DNA of 64,000 bases from Tenacibaculum sp. SG-28 (GCF_002954385.1 NZ_MQVY01000002.1:1-64000); one strand, 5' to 3'. Counted from the first letter of the stretch, positions 29,615 through 38,724 are shown. The notes: a model not told the origin generated them from the sequence alone. Program-made: numbers and translations.

Positions 29615-30034
29615 TCAAATAAGATACGTTTCGTAATGCGTTTGAAAATCAAAAATAAGGTTTGGTGGGACATAAAGAAGGTCCTCTACAGCAAAATCTT
29701 GAGTCTCTTGAAACAACAAGAAAGACATGGTAAAGGAAAGCACAAAATCTTTAACTTGATTTGTTGAAGATAATTTTTCAAGCGAATTTTTTACGATATC
29801 TTGTTGTCCTTCAACTTTTAAAACTTCGTCTTTACAACAGTTTTTTTTCTTCACCTGTACTTTGGATTCACACGAATCAACAGGAGTATCAGAACAAGGA
29901 GAAGCGTTACCCAGATAGGAAACATCTACTAAATAATCGCCACAGAAGTGTTTTTCAATAGCAAAAGAAAAGGTGGAAAACACCAATAAAAATGCCAGGA
30001 TAATGGCTGTTATTTTTTGAAAATTATTTCTCAT
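29615..30034 (-). CDS. HYC_CC_PP family small exported protein
   Basis: A 139-aa protein; start at 30034 (MRNNFQKITAIILAFLLVFS) gives a signal peptide ending near FSFA. It shows the three landmarks of this Bacteroidota family: HFC (in EKHFCGDYLVDVSY), CC (in KKKNCCKDE) and a late PP (YVPPNLIF). Four further Cys are spread between. Its position upstream of a TonB receptor and an HMA protein on the same strand is a recurring arrangement and suggests a role in metal handling. Function has not been shown to my knowledge. Confidence 0.82.
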   Translation of the reverse strand: MRNNFQKITAIILAFLLVFSTFSFAIEKHFCGDYLVDVSYLGNASPCSDTPVDSCESKVQVKKKNCCKDEVLKVEGQQDIVKNSLEKLSSTNQVKDFVLSFTMSFLLFQETQDFAVEDLLYVPPNLIFDFQTHYETYLI

Positions 30035-30132
30035 TCGAAGTGCAAAGATACAAAAAATGAAAAATATTTTCAAAAAACAATTGTTACACATAATTTTACA
30101 AATCAAAATACCTAACTTAAAACGAACATGTA

Positions 30133-30597
30133 ATGAACGATTTCCCCAAATTAAAAAATGAAATCAAAAACATTTTTGAGAAGCAAAATCCAATCGAAGA
30201 AACACTACAAAAAACATGTGATATTTTAGCTAATTCCATCGCTTATTACGATTGGGTTGGATTTTACTTCAAAAACGGAGATAAAAACGAACTTAAACTT
30301 GCTCAATTTCATGGAGAACCTACAGACCATACCATAATTCCTTTTGGTAAAGGTATTTGTGGACAAGTCGCAGTAAGCAATGAAAACTTTGTAGTTCAAG
30401 ACGTTTCAGAACAAGACAACTATATTTCTTGTGGATGGAAAGTAAAATCTGAAATTGTAATACCGATATTTGTAGGTGGAGAAAACATTGGTCAAATAGA
30501 CATTGATTCCCATTCGGTTGCTCCATTCACGAAAAAAGACGAAGAATTATTAGAATATGTTTGTGAAAAAGTTGCCAAATTACTGGATCAAAGCTAG
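30133..30597 (+). CDS. GAF-domain protein, free methionine-R-sulfoxide reductase-like
   Basis: A 154-aa single GAF domain similar to fRMsr (MsrC/YebR), which reduces free methionine-R-sulfoxide in the cytoplasm. Two of the three Cys known in E. coli fRMsr are present (GKGICGQVA and DNYISCGW); the position of the first one (ACTRI in E. coli) reads TDHTIIPFG with no Cys. The rest of the fold is conserved (AYYDWVGFYF, SEIVIPIFVGGENIGQIDIDS). Because a resolving Cys is missing, activity cannot be assumed. Confidence 0.8.
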   Translation: MNDFPKLKNEIKNIFEKQNPIEETLQKTCDILANSIAYYDWVGFYFKNGDKNELKLAQFHGEPTDHTIIPFGKGICGQVAVSNENFVVQDVSEQDNYISCGWKVKSEIVIPIFVGGENIGQIDIDSHSVAPFTKKDEELLEYVCEKVAKLLDQS

Positions 30598-30611
30598 AAA
30601 TCCTGTAAATA

Positions 30612-30642
30612 TTTGAAAGCTAACTATTTTTTACTATATTTG
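30612..30642 (+). promoter_or_regulatory. Strong Bacteroidota promoter of a short transcription unit
   Basis: TTTG (30612-30615), a 19-nt spacer and TATATTTG (30635-30642) match the consensus exactly. It points to a transcript beginning near 30649 that runs through the 39-codon ORF to the terminator at 30846-30877. Confidence 0.75.
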
Positions 30643-30688
30643 ATTCAACATATTAACAACTTTATTAACATTTTTAACCCCTTAAATT

Positions 30689-30808
30689 ATGAGTAGTAAA
30701 GATTTCCCCTCTTACGCTGCTTTGAGCAATTCTGCTCAAACAAAAAATGCAACTTTTTTCGAAAGATTTACAGATTGGTTCCGAAATTTTTTGGAGACTT
30801 CGGAATAA
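30689..30808 (+). CDS. 39-aa small protein (or structured small RNA)
   Basis: ATG at 30689 opens a 39-codon frame ending TAA at 30806-30808. The peptide starts MSSKDFPSYAALSNSAQ and ends in an aromatic, amphipathic-looking segment TFFERFTDWFRNFLE. The frame lies in its own unit: consensus promoter at 30612-30642 and terminator at 30846-30877. Two perfect hairpins fall within it: TTGAGCA/TGCTCAA at about 30722-30739, and TTCCGAA/TTCGGAA at about 30779-30805. The unit might therefore be a structured RNA instead of, or as well as, an mRNA. I do not recognise it as a known protein or RNA family. Confidence 0.5.
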   Translation: MSSKDFPSYAALSNSAQTKNATFFERFTDWFRNFLETSE

Positions 30809-30845
30809 TAGTAGTCTTACATTAATTGCAAAAAATCAAAAAACA

Positions 30846-30877
30846 CTGTTTAGATTTCAATTTAAACAGGTTTTTTT
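30846..30877 (+). terminator. Rho-independent terminator of the short unit
   Basis: CTGTTTA (30846-30852) pairs with TAAACAG (30863-30869), extended inward by weaker pairs, then a run of seven T. It separates the 39-codon unit from purH. Confidence 0.8.
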
Positions 30878-30902
30878 ATTCTAAAAAAAGTACATTGGTT
30901 TA

Positions 30903-30933
30903 TTGTGAAACCAACTAGCTTTTAGTAATTTTG
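30903..30933 (+). promoter_or_regulatory. Promoter of purH
   Basis: TTG (30903-30905), a 20-nt spacer and TAATTTTG (30926-30933) match TTTG-N19/20-TAnnTTTG. The purH ATG is 21 nt downstream, so the leader is short and leaves no room for a riboswitch. Confidence 0.7.
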
Positions 30934-30954
30934 TTCGCTTAACTACACAACAAA

Positions 30955-32487
30955 ATGAACAATACAAAAACTATCAAATCTGCATTAATTTCGGTATTTC
31001 ACAAAGACGGATTAGAACCCTTGGTGCGAGAACTTGACCGATTAGGTGTCGCTATATATTCCACAGGTGGTACCGAAAAATTCATTTTAAATTTAGGCAT
31101 CAATGTAATTCCAGTAGAAGATGTTACCTCATACCCTTCCATCCTTGGAGGAAGAGTAAAAACGTTACATCCAAAAGTTTTTGGAGGAATTTTAAACAGA
31201 CAAGATCACGAAGGTGATGTTGCAGAGCTAGATGCTTATCAAATTCCACAAATAGATTTAGTTATCGTAGACTTGTATCCTTTTGAAAAAACTGTGGCAT
31301 CTGGAGCAGCGGAGCAAGACATAATAGAAAAAATAGATATTGGTGGTATTTCTTTAATTAGAGCTGCCGCAAAAAACTTTAAAGATACCGTAATCTTATC
31401 ATCTATGGATCAATACGATGCATTTCTTACGGTACTTAAGGAAAATAACGGAGAGACCTCTTTGCAAGAAAGAAAGCAACTCGCTTCCCAAGCATTTAAT
31501 ATTTCTTCACATTACGATACTGCCATTTTTAACTATTTCAATCAAGAATCTAAAGAAGAGGTATTGAAAATTAGTGAGCTTCAAGGAAAGGTTTTACGAT
31601 ATGGTGAAAACCCACATCAAAAAGGATATTTTTTCGGTGATTTAGATAAAATGTTTGATAAATTACACGGTAAAGAATTAAGTTACAACAACCTGTTGGA
31701 TATTGATGCTGCGGTCAACCTAATGAACGAATTCACAGGAGAAGAACCAACTTTTGCCATTTTAAAACACAATAATGCTTGTGGTTTTGCACAACGAACA
31801 ACCATTAACCAAGCATATAAGGATGCCTTGGCTGGAGATCCAGTATCTGCATTTGGAGGTATTTTAATTTCCAACGTAGCAATAGACAAAGAAACAGCAG
31901 AAGAAATTCATAAATTATTTTGCGAAGTAGTTATCGCACCATCCTTTGCGGATAGTGCTTTAGAAATTTTAAAAGGAAAGAAAAACAGAGTTCTTTTAGT
32001 GCAAAAAGATATTGCGCTTCCGAAAACGAATCTTCGAACGTGTCTTAACGGAACTTTAGTACAAGACAAAGACAACATAACAGATTCGCTTAAAGACTTG
32101 ACATATGCAACAGAAAATAAGCCTTCTGAAAGAGAATTAGAAGACTTGATATTTGCTTCTAAAATTTGCAAACACACGAAGTCTAACACTATTGTACTCA
32201 CCAAAAATAAGCAATTATTTGCTAGTGGAACAGGACAAACTAGTAGAGTAGACGCGCTCCGTCAAGCGATTGAGAAAGCCACTAACTTTAGATTTGATTT
32301 AAACGGTGCTGTTATGGCAAGCGATGCCTTCTTTCCGTTTCCAGATTGTGTAGAAATAGCAAATACTGCTGGTATTAAAAGCGTGATACAGCCAGGTGGA
32401 TCTATAAAAGATCAGTTAAGTATAGACTATTGCAACAACAATAACGTTTCTATGGTATTCACAGGAACACGACATTTTAAACATTAA
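30955..32487 (+). CDS. purH: Bifunctional AICAR formyltransferase / IMP cyclohydrolase
   Basis: Catalyses the last two steps of IMP synthesis. 510 aa, the usual length. The N-terminal MGS-like cyclohydrolase domain has ALISVFHKDGLEPLVREL, YSTGGTEKFI and GGRVKTLHPKVFGGIL. The transformylase domain includes LRYGENPHQKGYFFG, FAILKHNNACGFA, SAFGGILISNVAID, ASDAFFPFPDCVEIA and QPGGSIKDQLSID. It has its own promoter and is followed by a strong terminator, so it is monocistronic. Confidence 0.97.
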   Translation: MNNTKTIKSALISVFHKDGLEPLVRELDRLGVAIYSTGGTEKFILNLGINVIPVEDVTSYPSILGGRVKTLHPKVFGGILNRQDHEGDVAELDAYQIPQIDLVIVDLYPFEKTVASGAAEQDIIEKIDIGGISLIRAAAKNFKDTVILSSMDQYDAFLTVLKENNGETSLQERKQLASQAFNISSHYDTAIFNYFNQESKEEVLKISELQGKVLRYGENPHQKGYFFGDLDKMFDKLHGKELSYNNLLDIDAAVNLMNEFTGEEPTFAILKHNNACGFAQRTTINQAYKDALAGDPVSAFGGILISNVAIDKETAEEIHKLFCEVVIAPSFADSALEILKGKKNRVLLVQKDIALPKTNLRTCLNGTLVQDKDNITDSLKDLTYATENKPSERELEDLIFASKICKHTKSNTIVLTKNKQLFASGTGQTSRVDALRQAIEKATNFRFDLNGAVMASDAFFPFPDCVEIANTAGIKSVIQPGGSIKDQLSIDYCNNNNVSMVFTGTRHFKH

Positions 32488-32489
32488 TA

Positions 32490-32527
32490 AAAAAAGGAGC
32501 ACAAACGCAGTGTTATTGCTCCTTTTT
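32490..32527 (+). terminator. Terminator after purH
   Basis: AAAAAGGAGCA (32491-32501) pairs with TGCTCCTTTTT (32517-32527) around a 15-nt loop. Confidence 0.85.
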
Positions 32528-32551
32528 ATTTGAAGATAAAACAGTAACAAT

Positions 32552-33580
32552 ATGGGTTTTTTTGACTTTATGACCGAAGATATTGCAGTAGACTTAGGAA
32601 CTGCAAATACACTTATTATTCACAACGGAAAAGTTGTCATAGATAGCCCTTCTATAGTTGCCAGAAATAGGCTAACAGGAAAAATCATTGCCACGGGAAA
32701 AGAGGCAAATATGATGCAAGGAAAAACACATGAAAACATTAAAACTATTCGACCTTTAAAAGACGGGGTGATAGCTGATTTTCAAGCATCTGAAGAAATG
32801 ATCAAGGAGTTTGTCAAAATGATACCTGCGATTAAAAAGAAACTTTTCCCACCATCGTTGCGCATGGTAATTTGTATTCCTTCGGGAATTACAGAAGTAG
32901 AAAAAAGAGCAGTAACCGACTCTGCTCGTCACATGAATGCTAAAGAAATTTACCTTATATACGAACCTATGGCAGCTGCAATTGGTGTTGGTATTGATAT
33001 AATGGAACCAAAAGGGAACATGATTATTGACATAGGTGGAGGAACTACCGAAATAGCAGTAATTGCCCTAGCAGGAATCGTATGTGACCAATCGGTAAAG
33101 GTAGCTGGTGATTTGTTTACTAGCGATATAATGTACTACATGAGAACGCAGCACAACCTCTATGTTGGAGAGACAACTGCAGAAAAAATAAAAATCCAAA
33201 TCGGTTCTGCCACAGAAGACCTAGATACTCCTCCAGACGATATGATGGTACAAGGAAGAGATTTACTTAGTGGAAAACCAAAACAGGTACAAGTTTCTCA
33301 TAGAGAAATAGCAAAAGCATTAGACAAATCTATTTTGAGAATCGAGGACGCTGTAATGGAGACACTTTCTAAAACACCACCTGAATTAGCTGCCGATATA
33401 TACAATACTGGAATCTATCTTGCAGGAGGGGGTTCTATGCTAAGGGGATTAGACAAAAGATTATCGAGAAAAACAGATTTACCGGTATATGTTGCCGAAG
33501 ATCCATTGCGTGCCGTAGTTAGAGGGACAGGAATCGCGTTGAAAAATCTTGAGAAATTTAAATCGGTATTAATTAAGTAA
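32552..33580 (+). CDS. mreB: Rod shape-determining protein MreB
   Basis: A bacterial actin that organises lateral cell-wall synthesis at the inner face of the membrane. 342 aa. Actin-fold ATP motifs are present: DLGTANTLIIHNGKVV (phosphate 1), DIGGGTTEIAVIALAG (phosphate 2) and YLAGGGSMLRGLDKRL (adenosine). The short N-terminal amphipathic segment MGFFDFMTED fits membrane binding. It is the first gene of a five-gene elongasome operon (mreB, mreC, mreD, mrdA, rodA). Confidence 0.97.
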   Translation: MGFFDFMTEDIAVDLGTANTLIIHNGKVVIDSPSIVARNRLTGKIIATGKEANMMQGKTHENIKTIRPLKDGVIADFQASEEMIKEFVKMIPAIKKKLFPPSLRMVICIPSGITEVEKRAVTDSARHMNAKEIYLIYEPMAAAIGVGIDIMEPKGNMIIDIGGGTTEIAVIALAGIVCDQSVKVAGDLFTSDIMYYMRTQHNLYVGETTAEKIKIQIGSATEDLDTPPDDMMVQGRDLLSGKPKQVQVSHREIAKALDKSILRIEDAVMETLSKTPPELAADIYNTGIYLAGGGSMLRGLDKRLSRKTDLPVYVAEDPLRAVVRGTGIALKNLEKFKSVLIK

Positions 33581-33596
33581 GAAGGGATAATTTTTT

Positions 33597-34424
33597 ATGC
33601 AACATCTATTCTATTTCCTGAGAAAGTATAAATACTTATTGTACTTTTTATTTCTAGAAATAATTGCAGTTGTTTTAATTATCAATAATAATAATTTTCA
33701 TCGAAGCAAATTCATTAATACTACCAACACGCTTACAGGAGGACTATTAGAAAAAGTAAATTCCATTTCTGAGTACACCAATCTCGAAGCGATTAATCAA
33801 GAGCTTATTTTAGAAAACAAAAAGCTTAAAAACGATCTGGCGAAATTACAAACCCTATTAGACACGGTTACAGTGCAACAGGTAAAAGATGCATCAAAAT
33901 ACAAACAGAAGTACTTTTATATTGAAGGCAAAATTATTGCAAATAGCTTTCAAAAAACAAATAACTTTCTAACCGTAAACAGAGGCTACGAAAATGAAGT
34001 TAGTTCAGAAATGGCGGTAGTCAATAGTAAGGGTATCATTGGGATTACAGAACACGTGGGACCAAAATACACGAGAGTGCAATCTATACTTAATAAAAAT
34101 AGTAAAATAAACGCAAGCTTTAAAAACAGTAATCATTACGGAACCCTAGAATGGAATAGTAAAAATTACAATGTTGCACAGCTATCCGATATCCCTAGAC
34201 AAGCAAAATACAAAATAGGTGACACTATCGTTACTGGTGGAAAATCTGCTATATTTCCTGAAGGAATTCCTATCGGAACAGTTAAGAACACACCTACAAA
34301 ACTATCGGCATTGAACACCATTGATGTACTGTTATTTAATGACATGAGTAATTTAGGTCAGGTATACATTATTAAAAGTTTTGACAGAGAAGAAATACTA
34401 AATCTAAATTCGCAAAGTGAATAA
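33597..34424 (+). CDS. mreC: Rod shape-determining protein MreC
   Basis: A 275-aa bitopic inner-membrane protein with a large periplasmic part. One membrane span (about residues 12-31), a coiled coil (about 58-92, NQELILENKKLKNDLAKLQ), then the MreC beta domains with IIANSFQKTNNFLTVNRG, GIIGITEHVGPKYTRVQSIL and IGDTIVTGGKSAIFPEGIPIG. It links MreB to PBP2 and RodA. It overlaps mreD by 8 nt. Confidence 0.93.
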   Translation: MQHLFYFLRKYKYLLYFLFLEIIAVVLIINNNNFHRSKFINTTNTLTGGLLEKVNSISEYTNLEAINQELILENKKLKNDLAKLQTLLDTVTVQQVKDASKYKQKYFYIEGKIIANSFQKTNNFLTVNRGYENEVSSEMAVVNSKGIIGITEHVGPKYTRVQSILNKNSKINASFKNSNHYGTLEWNSKNYNVAQLSDIPRQAKYKIGDTIVTGGKSAIFPEGIPIGTVKNTPTKLSALNTIDVLLFNDMSNLGQVYIIKSFDREEILNLNSQSE

Positions 34425-34923
34425 AACGCTGTATTACATATTACTATTTTTCTCTTTTGCGTTGCTTCAGGTCTTAGTGCTCAATAGAATTGAACTGTTT
34501 GGGTACGTCAATCCATATCTCTACATAGCCTATATTTTTATTTTGCCCTTAAATCAAAAACGAATTTCTGTTCTTACCAGTGCCTTTTTATTAGGATTGT
34601 GTATCGACATTTTTTGTAATTCAGGAGGAATACATGCTTTCGCTACACTTTTTATAGCTTACATTCGCTTGTTTTTTATTAGAGCTATTTTCAAAAAAAC
34701 CGCCTCGGAATATGCATTATTTGACTTAAATTTAGAAACTTTTGGTAAAGTATTCAATTACACTGCAATTTTAACATTTATTCATCACTTTATTTTATTT
34801 AGCTTTATTAATTTTAGTTTCTATAATTTTTACAACGTAATACTCAACACTATACTATCGAGTATTTTCACGTTGTCATTATATTATATAGGAAGTTTTG
34901 TTTTTAGAAAGAAATCAGTATGA
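34417..34923 (+). CDS. mreD: Rod shape-determining protein MreD
   Basis: A 168-aa integral membrane protein with about five spans, in the standard MreC-MreD-PBP2 position. The start is GTG at 34417, inside the end of mreC. MreD is poorly conserved in sequence; the LLGLCIDIFCNSGGIHAFATL segment (about residues 61-80) is the typical conserved stretch. It shares its stop with the mrdA start (ATGA), indicating translational coupling. Confidence 0.87.
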   Translation: MNKTLYYILLFFSFALLQVLVLNRIELFGYVNPYLYIAYIFILPLNQKRISVLTSAFLLGLCIDIFCNSGGIHAFATLFIAYIRLFFIRAIFKKTASEYALFDLNLETFGKVFNYTAILTFIHHFILFSFINFSFYNFYNVILNTILSSIFTLSLYYIGSFVFRKKSV

Positions 34924-36800
34924 AGCGAAGTTTGTTGTTATTATTTTTAATTACTACAGTTGGTCTTGTATATATAGGCAGACTGTTTCAACTACAAATA
35001 CTTCGAGAAACCACTAAAAATCCTACCATAAGTTCTACGGTAAAAGTAGAGTACGACTACCCTGAAAGGGGATATGTTTATGACAGAAACAAACAGTTAC
35101 TTGTAGCAAATCAACTTTCCTACGACGTAATGGTTATTCCTAAGGAAGTAAAACAATTAGACACTGTTCAGTTTTGTTCCCTATTAAAAATCTCAAAAGA
35201 AGACTTTGTAAAACGACTTACAAAAGCAGAGAATTTTGCGAGGTGGTTACCATCGGTATTTCTAAAACAATTAGCTAAAGAGGACTTTGCTTTTTTACAG
35301 GAAAAACTTAAAAACTTTAAAGGATTTTATATCCAAAAACGTGTTATCAGAAATTACCCTGTAAAATCAGCGGCGAATGTTCTGGGTTTTCTGAGTGAAG
35401 TAAATGAACAAGTAGCAAAAAATAGTGCGTATTATGAACAGGGTGAACTTATTGGAAAGCTCGGAATTGAGAAACAATATGAAAATGTTTTAAGAGGAGT
35501 TAAAGGTAAAAAATATTACTCTAGAAATAATTTAAATATTATTACAGGTACCTATAAAAACGGAAAATACGACACCCTTGCTGTAGCTGGAAAAGACTTA
35601 ATGCTAACAATTGATTCGGATTTACAGCACTACGGAGAGACCCTGATGAAAGGGAAGCGAGGTGGAATTGTCGCCATTGAACCAAAGACTGGAGAGATAT
35701 TAGCATTAGTTACCGCACCATCCTATGACCCAAACTTATTAGTTGGAAGAAAAAGATCGCCAAACTCTGTAAAATTATTTTACGACTCCATAAACAAACC
35801 TGCCTTTGATAGAGGATTGCAGGCAATGTACGCCCCAGGTTCACCATTCAAAATGATTACCGGACTTATCGGTTTAGAGGAGGGGGTGATAGATGAAGAT
35901 TTTTCGGTACGTTGCTATAATGGATATCGTTATGGTAGAAACAAACGAGATTTTATGGGCTGCCACTGTGGTATCGTTGGCTACCCTGTAAAACTTAAAA
36001 CAGCAATAGCAAGATCTTGCAATAGTTATTTTGCGACTACCTATCGTAAGATAATTGACAATGCCGAAAATTCAAAAATTGGTTTAAACACCTGGAGTAA
36101 ACATGCCAAAAGCTTCGGCTTAGGAAATTATCTAGGATACGATTTACCAACTGGTCAAAAAGGAAGAATTCCAGACTCCAGTTATTACAATAGACAATAT
36201 CGATACCGATGGGGAGCAACTACGACCATATCGAACGCAATTGGGCAAGGAGAGGTAGAAGTAACCCCTATTCAATTGGCTAACATGACAGCAGCAATCG
36301 CCAACAAAGGCTTCTATTACAAACCGCACATTGTAAAACAAATCGATAATAAAGCCATTGTTAACCCTGTATACACCAAAAAGAGAAATACCACTGTAAG
36401 TCCAAAACATTTCCCGGTAATTATCGATGCAATGTATGATGTATTTACAAAGGGAACCGCAAGAGCTAGCCAGGTAAAAGATTTAAAAATCTGCGGAAAA
36501 ACTGGAACTGTTGAAAATTTCATTAGAGTAGATGGTAAAAAAGTTAAACTCCCCGACCATTCTATCTTAGTAGCATTTGCGCCAAAAGAAGATCCAAAAA
36601 TTGCAATGGCAGTGTATATCGAAAATGGTGGCTATGGCTCTGCAATAGCTGCCCCAATTACAAGCCTTATGATCGAAAAATACCTCAAAGGAACGGTAGA
36701 AAGAATAAACATTGAGAAAAGGATGCTCGATTTGAGTTTAGAAGATGTATACGCTAAATTAATACCTAAACAAGATAGCATTGCGCAAAACAAGAAATAA
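34920..36800 (+). CDS. mrdA: Penicillin-binding protein 2 (peptidoglycan transpeptidase)
   Basis: A 626-aa class B PBP of the elongasome. It has an N-terminal membrane anchor (about residues 4-22), a dimerisation domain (EYDYPERGYVYDRNKQLL) and the transpeptidase domain. That domain carries the SxxK motif in APGSPFKMITG, SxN in RSCNSYFATTY and KTGT in ICGKTGTVENF. The active-site Ser is followed by Pro (SPFK) where STFK is usual, a mild variation. Overlaps mreD by 4 nt and rodA by 20 nt. Confidence 0.95.
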   Translation: MKRSLLLLFLITTVGLVYIGRLFQLQILRETTKNPTISSTVKVEYDYPERGYVYDRNKQLLVANQLSYDVMVIPKEVKQLDTVQFCSLLKISKEDFVKRLTKAENFARWLPSVFLKQLAKEDFAFLQEKLKNFKGFYIQKRVIRNYPVKSAANVLGFLSEVNEQVAKNSAYYEQGELIGKLGIEKQYENVLRGVKGKKYYSRNNLNIITGTYKNGKYDTLAVAGKDLMLTIDSDLQHYGETLMKGKRGGIVAIEPKTGEILALVTAPSYDPNLLVGRKRSPNSVKLFYDSINKPAFDRGLQAMYAPGSPFKMITGLIGLEEGVIDEDFSVRCYNGYRYGRNKRDFMGCHCGIVGYPVKLKTAIARSCNSYFATTYRKIIDNAENSKIGLNTWSKHAKSFGLGNYLGYDLPTGQKGRIPDSSYYNRQYRYRWGATTTISNAIGQGEVEVTPIQLANMTAAIANKGFYYKPHIVKQIDNKAIVNPVYTKKRNTTVSPKHFPVIIDAMYDVFTKGTARASQVKDLKICGKTGTVENFIRVDGKKVKLPDHSILVAFAPKEDPKIAMAVYIENGGYGSAIAAPITSLMIEKYLKGTVERINIEKRMLDLSLEDVYAKLIPKQDSIAQNKK

Positions 36801-38058
36801 CATATTTGAAGGCATCGACTGGATATTAATCCTTTTGTTTGTAGCCTTAGTATTTTTTGGATGGATAAATATTTATGCCGCTTCTTCCACAGAAGAGACT
36901 AGGGCAGTTTTTGATTATTCTGCCAGATATGGGAAACAACTAATATTTATAGCACTTGCTATACCAATTATAGTACTAATTTTATTTTTTGACTCTAAAT
37001 TTTACGAAAACTTTGCAAGTATTTTTTATGTCATATCTCTGCTTGTATTAGCGGGCGTTTTAGTTTTTGGAAAAAAAATAAATGGCGCAACTTCGTGGTA
37101 TAGCTTTGGCGGTATTGGTTTACAACCCTCTGAGTTTGCAAAAGCTTTCACTGCATTAGCACTTGCTAAGCTAATGAGTGATCGGAAATACAACTTGAAA
37201 CTAATAAAAAATCAGCTCAAAGCATTTATAATAATTCTAATTCCTGCGTTTTTAATCGCACTGCAACCAGATATGGGATCTGTTCTCATCTACCTAGCCT
37301 TTTTCTTTGTTATGAACAGAGAAGGGCTGACAGTATCGTATTTTGTCCTTGGAGCTATTGCTCTCACGCTATTTTTAGCTACGATTTATGCAGGGGTAAC
37401 ATGGGTACTTTCCATATGTTTATTGCTTATCACATCCTATGTAATATACGGTGCTTATAAAAATAAAAGATTCTTACGATTCAATATTGCGGCAATTATA
37501 AGTACGTATGTCGTATCTACTGCATTTATTATCGGTATAGGATATGCATACAACAACATCTTAGAGCAACACCAACGTGATAGGTTTGATATTTTATTAG
37601 GAAAAATAGAAGATAAAAAAGGAGTAGGTTACAACATTTATCAGTCGGAACTAACAATAAGTTCTGGTGGCCTCACTGGCAAAGGATTCTTAGAGGGAGA
37701 TAGAACCCAAGGTGATTTTGTACCAGAGCAGGATACGGATTATATATTTAGCACTGTTAGTGAAGAATGGGGCTTTGTAGGAAGTGCCGGAGTTATCATT
37801 CTATTCATGGTGCTCCTGTATAGAATCATATATTTGTCGGAACTACAACGCAATAAATTTGGGAGAATATACGGCTATGGAGTGGCTTCGATAATTTTCT
37901 TTCACGTATTAATAAACATAGGTATGGTAATAGGAATATTACCAACTATTGGAATACCACTACCATTTTTCAGCTACGGCGGTTCTTCCTTATGGGGATT
38001 CACAGTACTATTATTTATTTTTATACGACTGGATGCCCATAAAAAATACGAGTGGTAA
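36781..38058 (+). CDS. rodA: Rod shape-determining protein RodA (SEDS glycosyltransferase)
   Basis: A polytopic inner-membrane peptidoglycan polymerase working with PBP2. 425 aa starting with TTG at 36781, inside the mrdA end. SEDS motifs are present: GLQPSEFAKAFTALALAK, ALQPDMGSVLIYLAFF, the extracellular loop region QGDFVPEQDTDYIFSTVSEE with its catalytic-type Asp, and GIPLPFFSYGGSSLWGF near the end. It is the last gene of the mre operon. Confidence 0.94.
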   Translation: MRKTRNNIFEGIDWILILLFVALVFFGWINIYAASSTEETRAVFDYSARYGKQLIFIALAIPIIVLILFFDSKFYENFASIFYVISLLVLAGVLVFGKKINGATSWYSFGGIGLQPSEFAKAFTALALAKLMSDRKYNLKLIKNQLKAFIIILIPAFLIALQPDMGSVLIYLAFFFVMNREGLTVSYFVLGAIALTLFLATIYAGVTWVLSICLLLITSYVIYGAYKNKRFLRFNIAAIISTYVVSTAFIIGIGYAYNNILEQHQRDRFDILLGKIEDKKGVGYNIYQSELTISSGGLTGKGFLEGDRTQGDFVPEQDTDYIFSTVSEEWGFVGSAGVIILFMVLLYRIIYLSELQRNKFGRIYGYGVASIIFFHVLINIGMVIGILPTIGIPLPFFSYGGSSLWGFTVLLFIFIRLDAHKKYEW

Positions 38059-38225
38059 AAACGAAATTTTAAGCACTCTTGCTCAATTCCCCACAGTACG
38101 AGAAAGGATTTTTACAATACTATTACGATAACAAAGCAAAAAGCACTTGATAGAAGACCAAAAGTTAGAATTTCTAAAGCATTTTCTATAAACTATTGGA
38201 GACTGCAATTCTCAAAATATAAAAC

Positions 38226-38255
38226 AAAAAAAGTACTCCATAGTGGAGTACTTTT
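38226..38255. terminator. Bidirectional terminator between rodA and rpsT
   Basis: AAAAGTACTCCA (about 38229-38240) and TGGAGTACTTTT (38244-38255) form a 12-bp stem with a 3-nt loop, A-rich on the left and T-rich on the right. It serves the convergent rodA and rpsT transcripts. The 160 nt between rodA and this hairpin hold nothing that I can support. Confidence 0.85.
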
Positions 38256-38278
38256 AATTAATTTTATTTTGGCGCTTT

Positions 38279-38530
38279 TTATAAGGCAGCAACGTGCTTT
38301 GCTAATTTTGATTTTAAATTAGCTGCCTTGTTTTTATGAATAATATTATTCTTTGCTAATTTATCCAACATTGAAACCACAGTTGTAAACATTCCTTCTG
38401 CTTCTTTCTTATCGGTAATAGCCCTTAATTTTCTTACCGCATTACGTGTAGTTTTGTGCTGGTATTTATTTCTTAAACGCTTCGTCTCGTTACTTCTGAT
38501 TCTTTTTAATGCTGACTTATGATTTGCCAT
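38279..38530 (-). CDS. rpsT: 30S ribosomal protein S20
   Basis: An 83-aa basic protein, [22 protein letters not shown], with the bS20 helical pattern and Lys/Ala-rich C terminus ([19 protein letters not shown]). It binds 16S rRNA in the small subunit. It is downstream of two tRNA-Glu genes on the same strand. Confidence 0.96.
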   Translation of the reverse strand: MANHKSALKRIRSNETKRLRNKYQHKTTRNAVRKLRAITDKKEAEGMFTTVVSMLDKLAKNNIIHKNKAANLKSKLAKHVAAL

Positions 38531-38565
38531 TTTACTTAATTCGTTTTATGTTTATAAAAACTTTG

Positions 38566-38637
38566 TAGTCCGTACGGGAATCGAACCCGTGTTACCAGGA
38601 TGAAAACCTGGCGTCCTAACCCCTAGACGAACGGACC
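38566..38637 (-). tRNA. tRNA-Glu (TTC)
   Basis: A cloverleaf is readable on the minus strand: acceptor GGTCCGT/ACGGACT, D arm around TCTAGGGGTTAGGAC, anticodon stem CCAGG-TTTTCAT-CCTGG with anticodon TTC, and T arm with GGTTCGATTCC. CCA is not encoded. A -7-like TATATTTG box lies upstream on the minus strand (38663-38670). Confidence 0.95.
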
Positions 38638-38724
38638 AAAACATCCATTTGGATAGCGGATGCAAATATACAATTCTTTTTTTAATCGTATATATTTTTC
38701 TTTTATTTGTTAAAATAAAAATTG

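Noticed and set aside
30612..30877. 6S RNA or another named small RNA at the short unit
   Set aside because: The length fits loosely, but I cannot draw the long interrupted stem with a central bubble; the hairpins seen are small and local.
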